NCBI GenBank assembly: GCA_021732415.1
Contig: JAKFVC010000014.1
Location: forward strand, 49,148-113,147
DNA: 64,000 bases
Source: Planctomycetaceae bacterium
Lineage (GTDB): Bacteria; Planctomycetota; Planctomycetia; Planctomycetales; Planctomycetaceae
Reading direction: 5' to 3'
Below are positions 26,447 to 34,125 of the stretch, piece after piece. Within the stretch, counting starts at the first letter, position 1. Each line of letters begins with the position of its first letter. A program made the translations under genes and the position numbers. Under the pieces are notes generated by a model. It saw only the letters and a program-made list of their open reading frames with translations, did no database searches and had not been told where the DNA came from.

Positions 26447-26560
26447 TGGTGACTGCTCCGCCGGGAGTCTATCTGGCCGCCCAGTGAGTCTGGTGATTGC
26501 CTGGCAATCAAGAGGTTCGATTCCTCTGCGGAACGTCTCTCGGGAAATTCCTCGTTGCCA
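26447..26560 (+). ncRNA. Y RNA-like unit 2, compact cloverleaf insert
   Basis: A 114-nt unit starting 12 bases after unit 1. Terminal stem TGGTGAC (26447-26453) with GTTGCCA (26554-26560), two wobbles; second stem CCGGGAG (26461-26467) with CTCTCGG (26537-26543). Shares GACTGC on the 5' side and TCCTCGTT on the 3' side with its sisters. The insert is a four-way junction in which every stem abuts the next: CCGC (26477-26480), CCAG/CTGG arm (26481-26493), TGATTG/CAATCA arm (26494-26510), T arm AGAGG-TTCGATT-CCTCT (26511-26527), GCGG (26528-26531). The T arm is canonical, but the closing stem is only 4 bp, so this is a tRNA mimic, not a tRNA. Confidence 0.75.
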
Positions 26561-26572
26561 TTTCAGGAAACT

Positions 26573-26713
26573 CGGATTGACTGCCGGTTTGGAGTACAGG
26601 TTTGGGACCTCGTGGTCGTGGGTTCAAATCCCACCAGCCACCCTTTTATTAGACGGTGGCTGTAGCTCAGTCTGGTTAGAGCGCGAATCTCTGGCTATCA
26701 CTTCGTCAATCCG
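26573..26713 (+). ncRNA. Y RNA-like unit 3, circularly permuted tRNA insert
   Basis: A 141-nt unit, 12 bases after unit 2. Terminal stem CGGATTGAC (26573-26581) with GTCAATCCG (26705-26713), 9 perfect pairs; second stem TTGGAG with CTCTGG. Motifs GACTGCCGG and ATCACTTCGT are conserved. Inside, tRNA parts appear in swapped order: T arm GTGGG-TTCAAAT-CCCAC (26618-26634), acceptor 3' strand CAGCCACC (26635-26642), a 12-nt linker, acceptor 5' strand GGTGGCTG (26655-26662, 8 perfect pairs), then TA and a D arm GCTC-AGTCTGGTTA-GAGC (26664-26681). There is no anticodon arm. This resembles the tRNA-like module of Salmonella YrlA. Confidence 0.82.
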
Positions 26714-26734
26714 ATTTTAATTAATTTGGAGACA

Positions 26735-26837
26735 CACTCGACTGTCGGTTTAGAGTACATGGATTAGCAGGTTCAATTCCTGCCCGGGTTGAGATGTTAA
26801 TCTCGGACCGGATCTCTGGACATCACTTCGTCGAGTG
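26735..26837 (+). ncRNA. Y RNA-like unit 4, T-arm plus hairpin insert
   Basis: A 103-nt unit. Terminal stem CACTCGAC (26735-26742) with GTCGAGTG (26830-26837), 8 perfect pairs, followed two bases later by a run of six T (26840-26845), a plausible transcript end. Second stem TTTAGAG with CTCTGGA. Conserved motifs GACTGTCGGTTTAGAGTACA and ATCACTTCGT are nearly those of unit 3. The insert has a canonical T arm (GCAGG-TTCAATT-CCTGC, 26767-26783) immediately followed by a hairpin CCGG-GTT-GAGAT...ATCTC-GGA-CCGG (26784-26811) in place of the acceptor. Confidence 0.78.
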
Positions 26838-26857
26838 CGTTTTTTACTATGATTGAT

Positions 26858-26929
26858 GTAGCAGAATCTCGTAAGAGTTCTGCCTTCTTCGAGAGACTTT
26901 GCGGCGGAACTCTTACGAGATTCCGCTAC
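26858..26929. repeat. 23-bp inverted repeat (GTAGCRGAATCTCGTAAGAG type)
   Basis: Arms at 26858-26880 and 26907-26929 are complementary except one base, with a 26-base loop. It separates units 1-4 from unit 5. Shorter relatives occur near 48114-48139 and 60018-60044, so it is a dispersed palindrome. Confidence 0.8.
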
Positions 26930-27091
26930 TTTGATACTGCGTTCGCTCTGCAGTCAAATGCGTCCGGCGCGAACTTGTGGAACAGCATCGTGTCCAATTC
27001 AAAAACAGAACTCATTTCTGCTGCGGTCACGCAGCCCATGAATGATCAACTTCGCAGGAAATAGTAGTTAACAACGGGCGCTGGACATTGT

Positions 27092-27173
27092 GATCCGACT
27101 GCCCGAGTGGACTACCTCAATCTTCCTCCTCGGCCGCAACCACGGCCTGTCTGCTCACCCCCCTCGTTGGATC
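27092..27173 (+). ncRNA. Y RNA-like unit 5, minimal form directly before the TROVE gene
   Basis: An 82-nt unit. Terminal stem GATCCGAC (27092-27099) with GTTGGATC (27166-27173), one G-U; second stem GAGTGGAC (27105-27112) with GTCTGCTC (27149-27156), two G-U pairs. The motifs GACTGCC and CCCTCGTT match the sister units, and GGACTACC matches the GGACTACA of unit 1. The insert is only a GGCCG-CAACCA-CGGCC hairpin. A run of six T (27179-27184) follows. It lies 81 bp before the TROVE start codon. Confidence 0.68.
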
Positions 27174-27184
27174 GGTGGTTTTTT

Positions 27185-27229
27185 GCGCGCTGGCGTCCAG
27201 CACGTTCCTGGGCGCCGCGCGTCTTTTTT
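27185..27229 (+). terminator. leader hairpin with T-run between Y RNA-like unit 5 and the TROVE gene
   Basis: GGCGTCC (27192-27198) pairs with GGGCGCC (27210-27216), extended by GC-rich flanks, and six T follow (27224-27229). It looks like an intrinsic terminator 10 bases before the AAAGGAGG ribosome site, so it may limit read-through from the RNA array into the coding gene. Confidence 0.55.
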
Positions 27230-27254
27230 CGTCCTCAGAAAGGAGGACTGCATC

Positions 27255-28892
27255 ATGGCTAATAAGACATTGTTTTCTCGATTGACGGCCTTGTTGCCCC
27301 GGGCGACGGCACAGAATCTGGCTGGAGGACCGGCGTATGCCTTGCCGCCGAAGCAGGCGCTCGCCCAGTTTGCGGCGACCGGGTGCTTCAACGGTACGTA
27401 CTACGCCGATGCCGAGGCGCAGCTCAGCACATTGATGTCGCTGATTCATCAGGTCAACGATAACGTCTTCCTGGCGAAGCTGGCGGTCTACAGCCGCGAG
27501 CGGGCCTATATGAAGGACATGCCGGCCGCGTTGGCGGCGACGCTTGCGGCGCGGGATACGGTCCTGTTTCATCAGGTGTTTGAGCGGGTCGTCGACAATG
27601 GCCGCGTTCTGCGGACGTTGTTTCAGATGGTCCGGTCGGGTCAGTTCGGCAAGAAGAGCTTGTCGAGTTCGTTGCAGCGGGCCTTCCAGCGGTGGCTGAA
27701 TGCGGCTTCGGTGGAAAAACTGCTGTCGGCGTCGATCGGTCACGATCCGAGTCTGCGGGACATCCTGCGGATGGCGCGGCCGACTCCGTCGGATAACAGC
27801 CGGCGCGCACTGTTCGGCTGGCTGACAGATAAGGAGCAGTCGAAGTGGGCGCCGGCGACGGCGGTCGATCTGCCGGAGCAGGTTCAGTTGTTAGTCGCAT
27901 TCCGTGCAGCAGAAACGTCGGATGAGCAGATTGTCCTGTTGGAGAAGCTGCATGCGCGATGGGATCTGTTGGCCGATACCGCAAAGGGGCCAAAGGTGTG
28001 GGCGGCGATGGCTCAGAAGATGGGGCCTCAGGCGCTGCGCATGAACCTCAACACTCTGCAGCGGCACGGCGTGTTTGAAGACAAGGCGATGGTCCAGGCG
28101 GTGGCTGACCGGTTGGCGGATGAGAACGAAATCCGTCGGTCGCGCCAGTTTCCGTACCAGTTCTTCGCCGCGTATTTGAACGCGTCGAATGAAGTGCCGC
28201 AGGCGATTAAGGCGGCTTTACACAAGGCGGCGGAGATCGCGTGTGGTAACGTGCCGGTCTTGCCGGGTCCGGTGGTGATTGGTCTCGACGTATCGGGTTC
28301 GATGCAATCGCCAATCACAGGGAACCGGGGTCACGGCAGCACGACGAAGATGCGATGCGTGGATGTCGCGGCCCTCGTGGCGGCGGCACTCCTGCGGCGT
28401 AATCCGGACAGCATCGTCGTGCCGTTCGATACGAAGGCGTTCGATGTGAAGATCGATCCGTCGGACTCAATTTTGAGCCTGGCGGACCGGCTGGCGAAGT
28501 ATGGTGGCGGTGGCACGGATTGCTCGTTGCCGATCTGCAAGGCGAACACGAACTACGCGCAGCGCAAGTTCGCGGGGGTCGTGCTGGTCAGCGATAACGA
28601 GAGTTGGGTCTACCAGAACCGACCGTACTTCTACGGCACGAACGGTGCGACGGGTGCAATGACGGAATGGCAGCAGTTTGTACAGAATCAGGTCAAGCTC
28701 CAGGGTGACGACATCACGGGGCCGAAGCTGATCTGCATCGATCTGCAGCCCAACGGGACGACTCAGGCTCCGGACCGGAGCGACATCCTGAATGTCGGCG
28801 GCTTCAGTGACGCCGTGTTCGAGGTGATTTCGGCGTTCCTGTCGGGCGACGCAGGTCGCTTCGTGGCTGAGGTAGAAGCGGTGACGCTGTAG
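27255..28892 (+). CDS. rsr: TROVE/vWA-domain RNA-binding protein, Ro60 (Rsr) ortholog
   Basis: A 545-aa protein, the usual Ro60 size. ATG 27255 follows AAAGGAGG; the longer in-frame start at 27090 would overlap unit 5 and add an unrelated N-terminus. Residues ~10-335 are the TROVE module of HEAT-like helices that form the RNA-binding ring. Residues ~340-545 are a von Willebrand A domain with an intact MIDAS site: GLDVSGSM with Asp345, Ser347 and Ser349, and GGTD with Thr421 and Asp422. Ro60 and bacterial Rsr bind Y RNAs on the ring surface and misfolded RNA ends in the central hole; Rsr works with PNPase in rRNA maturation and decay. Five Y RNA-like units lie upstream on the same strand. No rtcB, rtcA or rtcR gene is in the window. 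Confidence 0.93.
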   Translation: MANKTLFSRLTALLPRATAQNLAGGPAYALPPKQALAQFAATGCFNGTYYADAEAQLSTLMSLIHQVNDNVFLAKLAVYSRERAYMKDMPAALAATLAARDTVLFHQVFERVVDNGRVLRTLFQMVRSGQFGKKSLSSSLQRAFQRWLNAASVEKLLSASIGHDPSLRDILRMARPTPSDNSRRALFGWLTDKEQSKWAPATAVDLPEQVQLLVAFRAAETSDEQIVLLEKLHARWDLLADTAKGPKVWAAMAQKMGPQALRMNLNTLQRHGVFEDKAMVQAVADRLADENEIRRSRQFPYQFFAAYLNASNEVPQAIKAALHKAAEIACGNVPVLPGPVVIGLDVSGSMQSPITGNRGHGSTTKMRCVDVAALVAAALLRRNPDSIVVPFDTKAFDVKIDPSDSILSLADRLAKYGGGGTDCSLPICKANTNYAQRKFAGVVLVSDNESWVYQNRPYFYGTNGATGAMTEWQQFVQNQVKLQGDDITGPKLICIDLQPNGTTQAPDRSDILNVGGFSDAVFEVISAFLSGDAGRFVAEVEAVTL

Positions 28893-29060
28893 ATCAGTGT
28901 CTTAGCGCCTCAACGAGTAACGCAACGCCCCGCGAATGGATTTTCTGTTCGAGGGGCGAGTGCGTTTCAAGCCAAGTTTAAGTGGGCGCGATCTTGGCAC
29001 GCAAATTTTTGTGTCGGTTGTGTTAGTTACATTGGTCGTACACCAGCGCTATTCCGCCGC

Positions 29061-30014
29061 TCACGAGCTTGTGTGCAGGCCTTGGATGACGATCTCCAGG
29101 AACTCGCGCGCCCGGCGGGCTAAGGCGTCGATTTGTTCTGGAGTCGTCGCGCGAATGTTGGGGGCGGAAATGTTTTCGCAGCATAGGGGGAGCGGCCGAC
29201 CGGTGAAGGCCACGCGGTGCAGCAAGCGGTAGTGATCGATCTCACCGAGGCCGGGACCACAGTCCTGGTTGACCGGGAACATGCGGTGGTCCTTGATGCA
29301 GAAGCTGCGCGTCTGCGCCGCGCACGACTTGAAATCATCGAGCGGATTGACCTTGCCCTGGGTGTAGTCCATGACGTTGCCCGCATCGTAGTTCACCATG
29401 ATGCCGTCGTCGGCGACCTCGCGAACGATCTCGCCTGTGAGCTGACCTGTCTCGCCATGCTGCTTGACGACAATCACCACGCCGTGATCGCGAGCAATCG
29501 GACCAAGCTGCTTGAAGCGTTCGATCCAGACCTGACGGTTCGGCCCGTTGGTATGGCCGAAGGTCAGCACCTGGGGGATGCCGGCGGCTTGTGCCTGCCG
29601 GATGCGCTGGGTCAGTACCTCGATCGCGTTCGGGGCTTCGGGGTAGATGCCGGAGAACATCATCAATGGTTCGAGGCCGAGGCCTCGACAGCGCTGGCCC
29701 AACTCTTTCGCCCGTTGCGGCGGAGCGTCGGCGGGCATCACCGGCACCCCCTTGGGTTCGCCAGCTTCCTTGTGAGATGTGTCCCAGGCCACGAACTTGT
29801 AACCAGCGCCTTGGATGCCGGTGAGAGCACGTTCCAGCGAGTACTGGCTGTAGGGCAGCGTCATGCACGCAATCTGAAACTTCGTGGGAGGGCCCTCGGG
29901 TTTCGCCACCGGGGAATCGTCCGCGTGCAGCACGTTTCGCAGTGCCAACCCACAACTGGTGACTGCACCATACTGGAACAACGTACGTCGACTGATCAAG
30001 CCAAAATCTGTCAT
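29061..30014 (-). CDS. sugar phosphate isomerase/epimerase (xylose isomerase-like TIM barrel), Tat-exported
   Basis: A 317-aa protein starting at ATG 30014. The N-terminus has a twin-arginine motif (ISRRTLFQYGAV). The rest is an AP-endonuclease-2-type TIM barrel: ALTGIQGAGYKFVAWD, VVIVVKQHGETGQL, MVNYDAGNVMDYTQG. The Glu and His/Asp residues placed like metal ligands support an isomerase or epimerase. It ends a minus-strand set with a Gfo/Idh/MocA oxidoreductase, a DUF1080 protein and a LamG protein, all suited to sugar breakdown outside the cytoplasm. The precise substrate is unknown. Confidence 0.85.
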   Translation of the reverse strand: MTDFGLISRRTLFQYGAVTSCGLALRNVLHADDSPVAKPEGPPTKFQIACMTLPYSQYSLERALTGIQGAGYKFVAWDTSHKEAGEPKGVPVMPADAPPQRAKELGQRCRGLGLEPLMMFSGIYPEAPNAIEVLTQRIRQAQAAGIPQVLTFGHTNGPNRQVWIERFKQLGPIARDHGVVIVVKQHGETGQLTGEIVREVADDGIMVNYDAGNVMDYTQGKVNPLDDFKSCAAQTRSFCIKDHRMFPVNQDCGPGLGEIDHYRLLHRVAFTGRPLPLCCENISAPNIRATTPEQIDALARRAREFLEIVIQGLHTSS

Positions 30015-30136
30015 GGATGTGTTCTCGAAGATAGTCGTAGCAGAACTCGCGTAGTGCTTTGTCAAAATGATGTTTTGTGGTTGGGTGGCGATGTCGATTG
30101 TCTTTCGATGCTCTATCCGGCAAAGCACTGGCATCC

Positions 30137-31426
30137 CTAATTGAAATCGGTAACTCCCGGCGTCGCGACGGGTGGCACGGGTAGCGGGACGTCCCAGGCG
30201 TAACGCGGTGGAGTAAGGTCCTCCTTCGAGTTCATCGCCATGTCCCAGGTAATCTCCTGCCCCGTGTAGGCTGCCATCCGACCCATGATCGCCAGCAAGG
30301 TGCTCTTGGCCATGTACTCGCCGTTGTTGATCGGCTTCCCCGCACGGATACCGGCGAAGAGTTCGTCGTGCTCTTGCTGGTAGAGGTCGTTCTCCGGCCC
30401 GCTGAAGACCCAATCGCCCGCGTCCGATTTGACGACCATGCCCCGTTTGCGTTCCACGAGTTGTGCGTGTCCCTTGGAGCCCACGACGTGTCCGCTCATG
30501 TCGTTCTTACAGCCCGGCTGCTGGCGGCAGTTGGAGAAGAGTTTAGTTCCATCTGCCCACTGATAAGTGACTGAGAAGTGATCGTAGATCTGGCCGAACT
30601 CTGGACCAGAACGAACTGCGCGGCCTCCCATGCCAATGGCCTTCACCGGGTACACATCCTGCATTGTCCAGGCGCAGACATCGAGGAAATGGACGTGCTG
30701 CTCGACATTGAAATCGCCTGACAGCCAGGTGAAGTAATACCAGTTGCGCATCTGCCAGGTCATGTCGGACCAATCGGGCTGACGCGGCTTGACCCAGATG
30801 CCGCCGCGATAGTCGTTGGCCTGCAGCGTGTGGATCTGGCCCACGGCACCGTCGTGTATGCGGCGGATCGTTTCGCGAAATCCGTTGTCGTAACGCAGGC
30901 AGAGACCCGAGACCACCGACAACCCCTTCTTTTTCGCCTCGGCGCAAGCGGCGAGAACTTTGCGGACTCCCGGAGCATCAACTGCACACGGCTTCTCGGC
31001 GAAGACGTGCTTCCCGGCTTCCACTGCGGCCTGCAAATGCAGCGGCCGGAACTGCGGAGGCGTACACAGCAGCACGACATCGCAACACGCAATCACCTCG
31101 CGATAGGCGTCAAAGCCGACGAAGCGACGCTCCGGAGGGACGTCCAGCTTGTCACTCAACCCTTCGGCTTTCTCGAGGTTTTTCAAGCTGCCCTGCAGGC
31201 GGTCGTCGAAGGCGTCGGCCATGGCCCACAGCTTGACATTCATGTCGGCCTTCAGAGCTTGGACCGCCGCGCCGCTGCCACGGCCACCGCAGCCAATCAG
31301 TCCGACCTTCAGCAGATCGCTGCCCGCGGCGTGGACCGCTTGCGGCAACGCCAAAGTCGCCAGCGACCCGACAACCGCGACCGAAGAAGTTTCTATAAAC
31401 GTGCGACGTGTTGTGAGCGCGCTCAT
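30137..31426 (-). CDS. Gfo/Idh/MocA-family oxidoreductase, Tat-exported
   Basis: A 429-aa NAD(P)-dependent dehydrogenase. The Tat signal LTTRRTFIETSSVAVVG is followed by a Rossmann fold (VGLIGCGGRGSG near residue 42), the EKP signature HVFAEKPCAV, and a C-terminal alpha/beta domain with QHVHFLDVCAW, whose His and Asp suit the catalytic site. The family oxidises or reduces sugar hydroxyls. It lies 122 bp before the isomerase gene and 50 bp after the DUF1080 gene, in one transcription direction, so the four genes probably form an operon for 3-keto or related sugar processing. Confidence 0.9.
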   Translation of the reverse strand: MSALTTRRTFIETSSVAVVGSLATLALPQAVHAAGSDLLKVGLIGCGGRGSGAAVQALKADMNVKLWAMADAFDDRLQGSLKNLEKAEGLSDKLDVPPERRFVGFDAYREVIACCDVVLLCTPPQFRPLHLQAAVEAGKHVFAEKPCAVDAPGVRKVLAACAEAKKKGLSVVSGLCLRYDNGFRETIRRIHDGAVGQIHTLQANDYRGGIWVKPRQPDWSDMTWQMRNWYYFTWLSGDFNVEQHVHFLDVCAWTMQDVYPVKAIGMGGRAVRSGPEFGQIYDHFSVTYQWADGTKLFSNCRQQPGCKNDMSGHVVGSKGHAQLVERKRGMVVKSDAGDWVFSGPENDLYQQEHDELFAGIRAGKPINNGEYMAKSTLLAIMGRMAAYTGQEITWDMAMNSKEDLTPPRYAWDVPLPVPPVATPGVTDFN

Positions 31427-31476
31427 CGTCTTTAGCCTTCCGATGTGTCGTGAGAGAGTGGTCTCAACGGACCACG

Positions 31477-32292
31477 TTACTTCAGCGGGTGCAACTCGAA
31501 TTTGCGGAACAGAATCTCAAAGCCTTCAGTTTGCAGCAGGATTTTGCCGGCCGCTGGTTTCATGTTGTAGCATTCGTTAACGGTTTCACCATTGACGATG
31601 ACCGTGATGCGATCGCCGTTGCAGATGCACTCGACGCGGGTCCATTCGCCGAGTGGGCTTTCCACATCATTCTTGCCGCGCGTATCGAGGAGTTCTTCGA
31701 AGTCCCAGTCGTGCTTCGACCACCAGAGCTGTCCGCGAGTGGAGGGAAAAGTCTTCGCCGCGCCCCCTTTGCTCCAGCGATGACGCTTCTTGTCCGGAGC
31801 CAATTCGGTCTCCGCCGTAAGCTCAACCGGGATGACGTTACCTTCGGCATCCTTACCGCGAATCACGATGAAGTCGCCGACGCAGCCCTGAGCCAGCTGG
31901 CACTCGACGCACGACGGCCACGCCCCCCCTGCTCCACCGTCCGGCCCCGTCGCGTGCAGCAGAATCCCGGAGTTGCGCACATATTTGCCGCCGTCCGTTT
32001 TTTGTCCCCACTTATACTCCACGACCAGGCGATAGTCCCGATACTCCTTATCGGTTGCGATGTAACCATCGCCATCACCAGACAGATGGAGCATCCCGTC
32101 CGTGACGCGATATACTTTGCGAGGATCGTGTTGCTTCGTATCCTTCAGCCAGGTCGTCAGACCGGTGAGGTCAGTCCCATTGAACAACCGCACGACTTCG
32201 CGCGGAGCAACCGGATCGCCACCCAGCACCGCATGGCCGCCCACAGTCGCTCCCCACAACAGGGCGATCGACATCACCGCTATGAGTTTCAT
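31477..32292 (-). CDS. DUF1080 (3-keto-disaccharide hydrolase-type) secreted protein
   Basis: A 271-aa secreted protein with a signal peptide (IAVMSIALLWGATVGGHAVLG). The DUF1080 fold, a concanavalin-like beta-sandwich, shows as VVRLFNGTDLTGLTTWL, DYRLVVEYKWG, RNSGILLHATG and the closing GKILLQTEGFEILFRKFEL. Members act on glucans or 3-keto disaccharides. It is 49 bp from the LamG gene and 50 bp from the oxidoreductase; an oxidoreductase and a DUF1080 hydrolase together fit 3-keto-glycoside cleavage, which is inferred. Confidence 0.9.
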   Translation of the reverse strand: MKLIAVMSIALLWGATVGGHAVLGGDPVAPREVVRLFNGTDLTGLTTWLKDTKQHDPRKVYRVTDGMLHLSGDGDGYIATDKEYRDYRLVVEYKWGQKTDGGKYVRNSGILLHATGPDGGAGGAWPSCVECQLAQGCVGDFIVIRGKDAEGNVIPVELTAETELAPDKKRHRWSKGGAAKTFPSTRGQLWWSKHDWDFEELLDTRGKNDVESPLGEWTRVECICNGDRITVIVNGETVNECYNMKPAAGKILLQTEGFEILFRKFELHPLK

Positions 32293-32341
32293 CTGGTGTG
32301 CCTCATGGTCTCACTGCCCGGTAGGATGCCAGCCCCGCGCT

Positions 32342-33226
32342 TTATTTCGTATCAGCCAGTCGACCCTCTAAAGTGTACACGGTCTGAATCTCCACGTCGC
32401 TGAGTGCCCGGTTGAAGATCGACAGATCGTCATACAGTCCGACGTACGACATACCCATCTGGATCGCGGCCTTCTCTGGATCCCAGCTATAAACCTGGTT
32501 CCGCCCGGTGACAGCACCCTGCAACTTTCCATTCAGATAGAGCTTTGCCACGCCGTCGGGCTTACCCGTATTAAACTTCTCGAAGGCGACGACCACATGA
32601 GTCCACTTGCCGCGACTGAAGGGAGGCTGCGTCACCTCGTAGACTGGTCGCTCTGCCGGCGTCATCTTTTCGAAGTCCCGATTGGTAGGATTCCAGACCT
32701 TCAGATCGGCGAGCACCCCCAGACGAAAATGCTTCGGCTTATCGTCCTTGCTGAAGTCGACCCACAACCCTGCGTCGTTCCAAGCCTTTTCGGTGATTTG
32801 GATCGGGTCACAATACCAGTCTCCAAGATCCTGTTGCGGATCGAGACTCAGCCAGAACGAAACGGTTCCGCTCCAGTCCTCCTTGCGATAATCCACATTT
32901 TCAGCCGCCTTGTAGAAGACCACCTTGCTCGACTTCTTGATGAAGTGCAGTGCGTCGCTACCGTGCCGGCCCTGCCCCTTGGCCAGTGCGATCTCCCCCG
33001 CCGGCAGCTCAGGCTTCGAGTCTTTCCGTTCAGAGGACGACGCGGTGTAGATGTGCTTATCACCCTTGGCGAAATCCGCATCCGTCCCCGTGTCAAAGGT
33101 CGCCGACAGCGTTAGAGACTTGCGAATCGCGGCGACAGGATCCTTCTCCTCGGCCGATGCCAAGCCCGAGCAAGACAAACCAACCACGATCGCCGTAATC
33201 AAGACGTGAGACAGATTCCAGTTCAT
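32342..33226 (-). CDS. secreted LamG (concanavalin A-like) domain protein
   Basis: A 294-aa protein with a signal peptide (ITAIVVGLSCSGLASA). Residues ~40-290 form one LamG/concanavalin A-like sandwich: TVSFWLSLDPQQDLGDWY, GKWTHVVVAFEKFNTG, AKLYLNGKLQGAVTG, and YDDLSIFNRALSDVEI, the usual LamG closing phrase. Likely binds or recognises carbohydrate. First clear gene of the sugar operon. Confidence 0.85.
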   Translation of the reverse strand: MNWNLSHVLITAIVVGLSCSGLASAEEKDPVAAIRKSLTLSATFDTGTDADFAKGDKHIYTASSSERKDSKPELPAGEIALAKGQGRHGSDALHFIKKSSKVVFYKAAENVDYRKEDWSGTVSFWLSLDPQQDLGDWYCDPIQITEKAWNDAGLWVDFSKDDKPKHFRLGVLADLKVWNPTNRDFEKMTPAERPVYEVTQPPFSRGKWTHVVVAFEKFNTGKPDGVAKLYLNGKLQGAVTGRNQVYSWDPEKAAIQMGMSYVGLYDDLSIFNRALSDVEIQTVYTLEGRLADTK

Positions 33227-33379
33227 GCAAGATCCTCGGTCGAAAGGTCATCGGTCGCCCGCGTGGTTCTCGGATCTGACGCCCGTAGAAATCCGGGGGC
33301 CTGCAACGCTCACCAAGTTTACCCCTTGAAGTTGACCGGTCAAGAGGCCGAGACGGGCCGATCCCATGAAAGCGGTTGC

Positions 33380-33655
33380 TCAAAACCACAGCCGAATGGT
33401 GAATTTCAATGACCAAATCATCAGTGTGCAAATCGGATAGAGGACTTTACCAAGCAGGATGAGCGGGATGTACAGTAACAGGCAACTGGCGGGTAAAACA
33501 TCGTACGCGATGAGAAGGAACACGGGCCCAAAACTCAGCGGGTAGGCCAATAACAATGCTGCTACAAAGAACCAGACGGTCCAAACTTGTTCTGGCGCTC
33601 GCGGTGTGCGTTTGCAGTGCAGCCCCTTGGCTGGTAGGAATACGGATCGCGACAT
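33380..33655 (-). CDS. small membrane protein, hypothetical
   Basis: A 91-aa protein starting at ATG 33655 with AAGGAG eight bases upstream. Two long hydrophobic segments are visible (about 27-58 and 59-82), so it is an inner-membrane protein with a basic N-terminus. I do not recognise it. It is 153 bp from the LamG gene and may or may not share its transcript. Confidence 0.6.
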   Translation of the reverse strand: MSRSVFLPAKGLHCKRTPRAPEQVWTVWFFVAALLLAYPLSFGPVFLLIAYDVLPASCLLLYIPLILLGKVLYPICTLMIWSLKFTIRLWF

Positions 33656-34125
33656 GAGTCACTCCTTGATCGCTGACATCGCCCTCCGAACTTCGAAAAA
33701 CTGCCGCCGTCTGGCCTCACCGATCAGCGGAAACGGAAAGACATTCTGTTTGGATCAATGAAGGCGGATCAATTCGTGGTACTTGATCTGGCAAGATTAC
33801 CCACACCTGTGTCCCCTTGTAATTCGAGTCGATGGGAGGGTGAGGCTCCTGCCGAACCGCAAGCGTCTATCGGACCTCGAGAGACTATCCGGTTCGGCAG
33901 GAGCCTCACCCTCCCACAACGTCGAAATATCTTCCACGGCATGGCCCTCCGGCGGCTCATTCGCTGTCCGATGGCAGAATCGCTTTGGTCGAATGGATCG
34001 CTAAAACCGCAGTCTGTGTGGATTGGCAGACGATTCGCGAGTAATCTAACGGTACTTCAAGTCCCAGCCGCTCGTGCGGGGCGTGTTCGATCCGTCCTGT
34101 GATCATCAAATTTCGGAGAGTCGTC
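33656..34125. other. intergenic region between divergent genes
   Basis: 470 bp with no gene; contains the perfect 26-bp inverted repeat at 33833-33916 and presumably promoters for the flanking genes. Confidence 0.55.
33833..33916. repeat. 26-bp perfect inverted repeat (GGGAGGGTGAGGCTCCTG type)
   Basis: The arm at 33833-33858 is the exact complement of 33891-33916, with a 32-base loop. The unrelated loop and perfect arms fit a dispersed palindromic element rather than a simple terminator. Confidence 0.85.

Noticed and set aside
26511-26783. Ordinary tRNA genes
   Set aside because: T arms and one D arm are canonical, but no unit has an anticodon arm in tRNA order with a 7-bp acceptor; unit 3 is permuted and unit 2 has a 4-bp closing stem.
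27090-27254. A 55-residue N-terminal extension of the TROVE protein
   Set aside because: The stretch overlaps Y RNA-like unit 5 and a terminator-like hairpin, and a strong AAAGGAGG site precedes ATG 27255.
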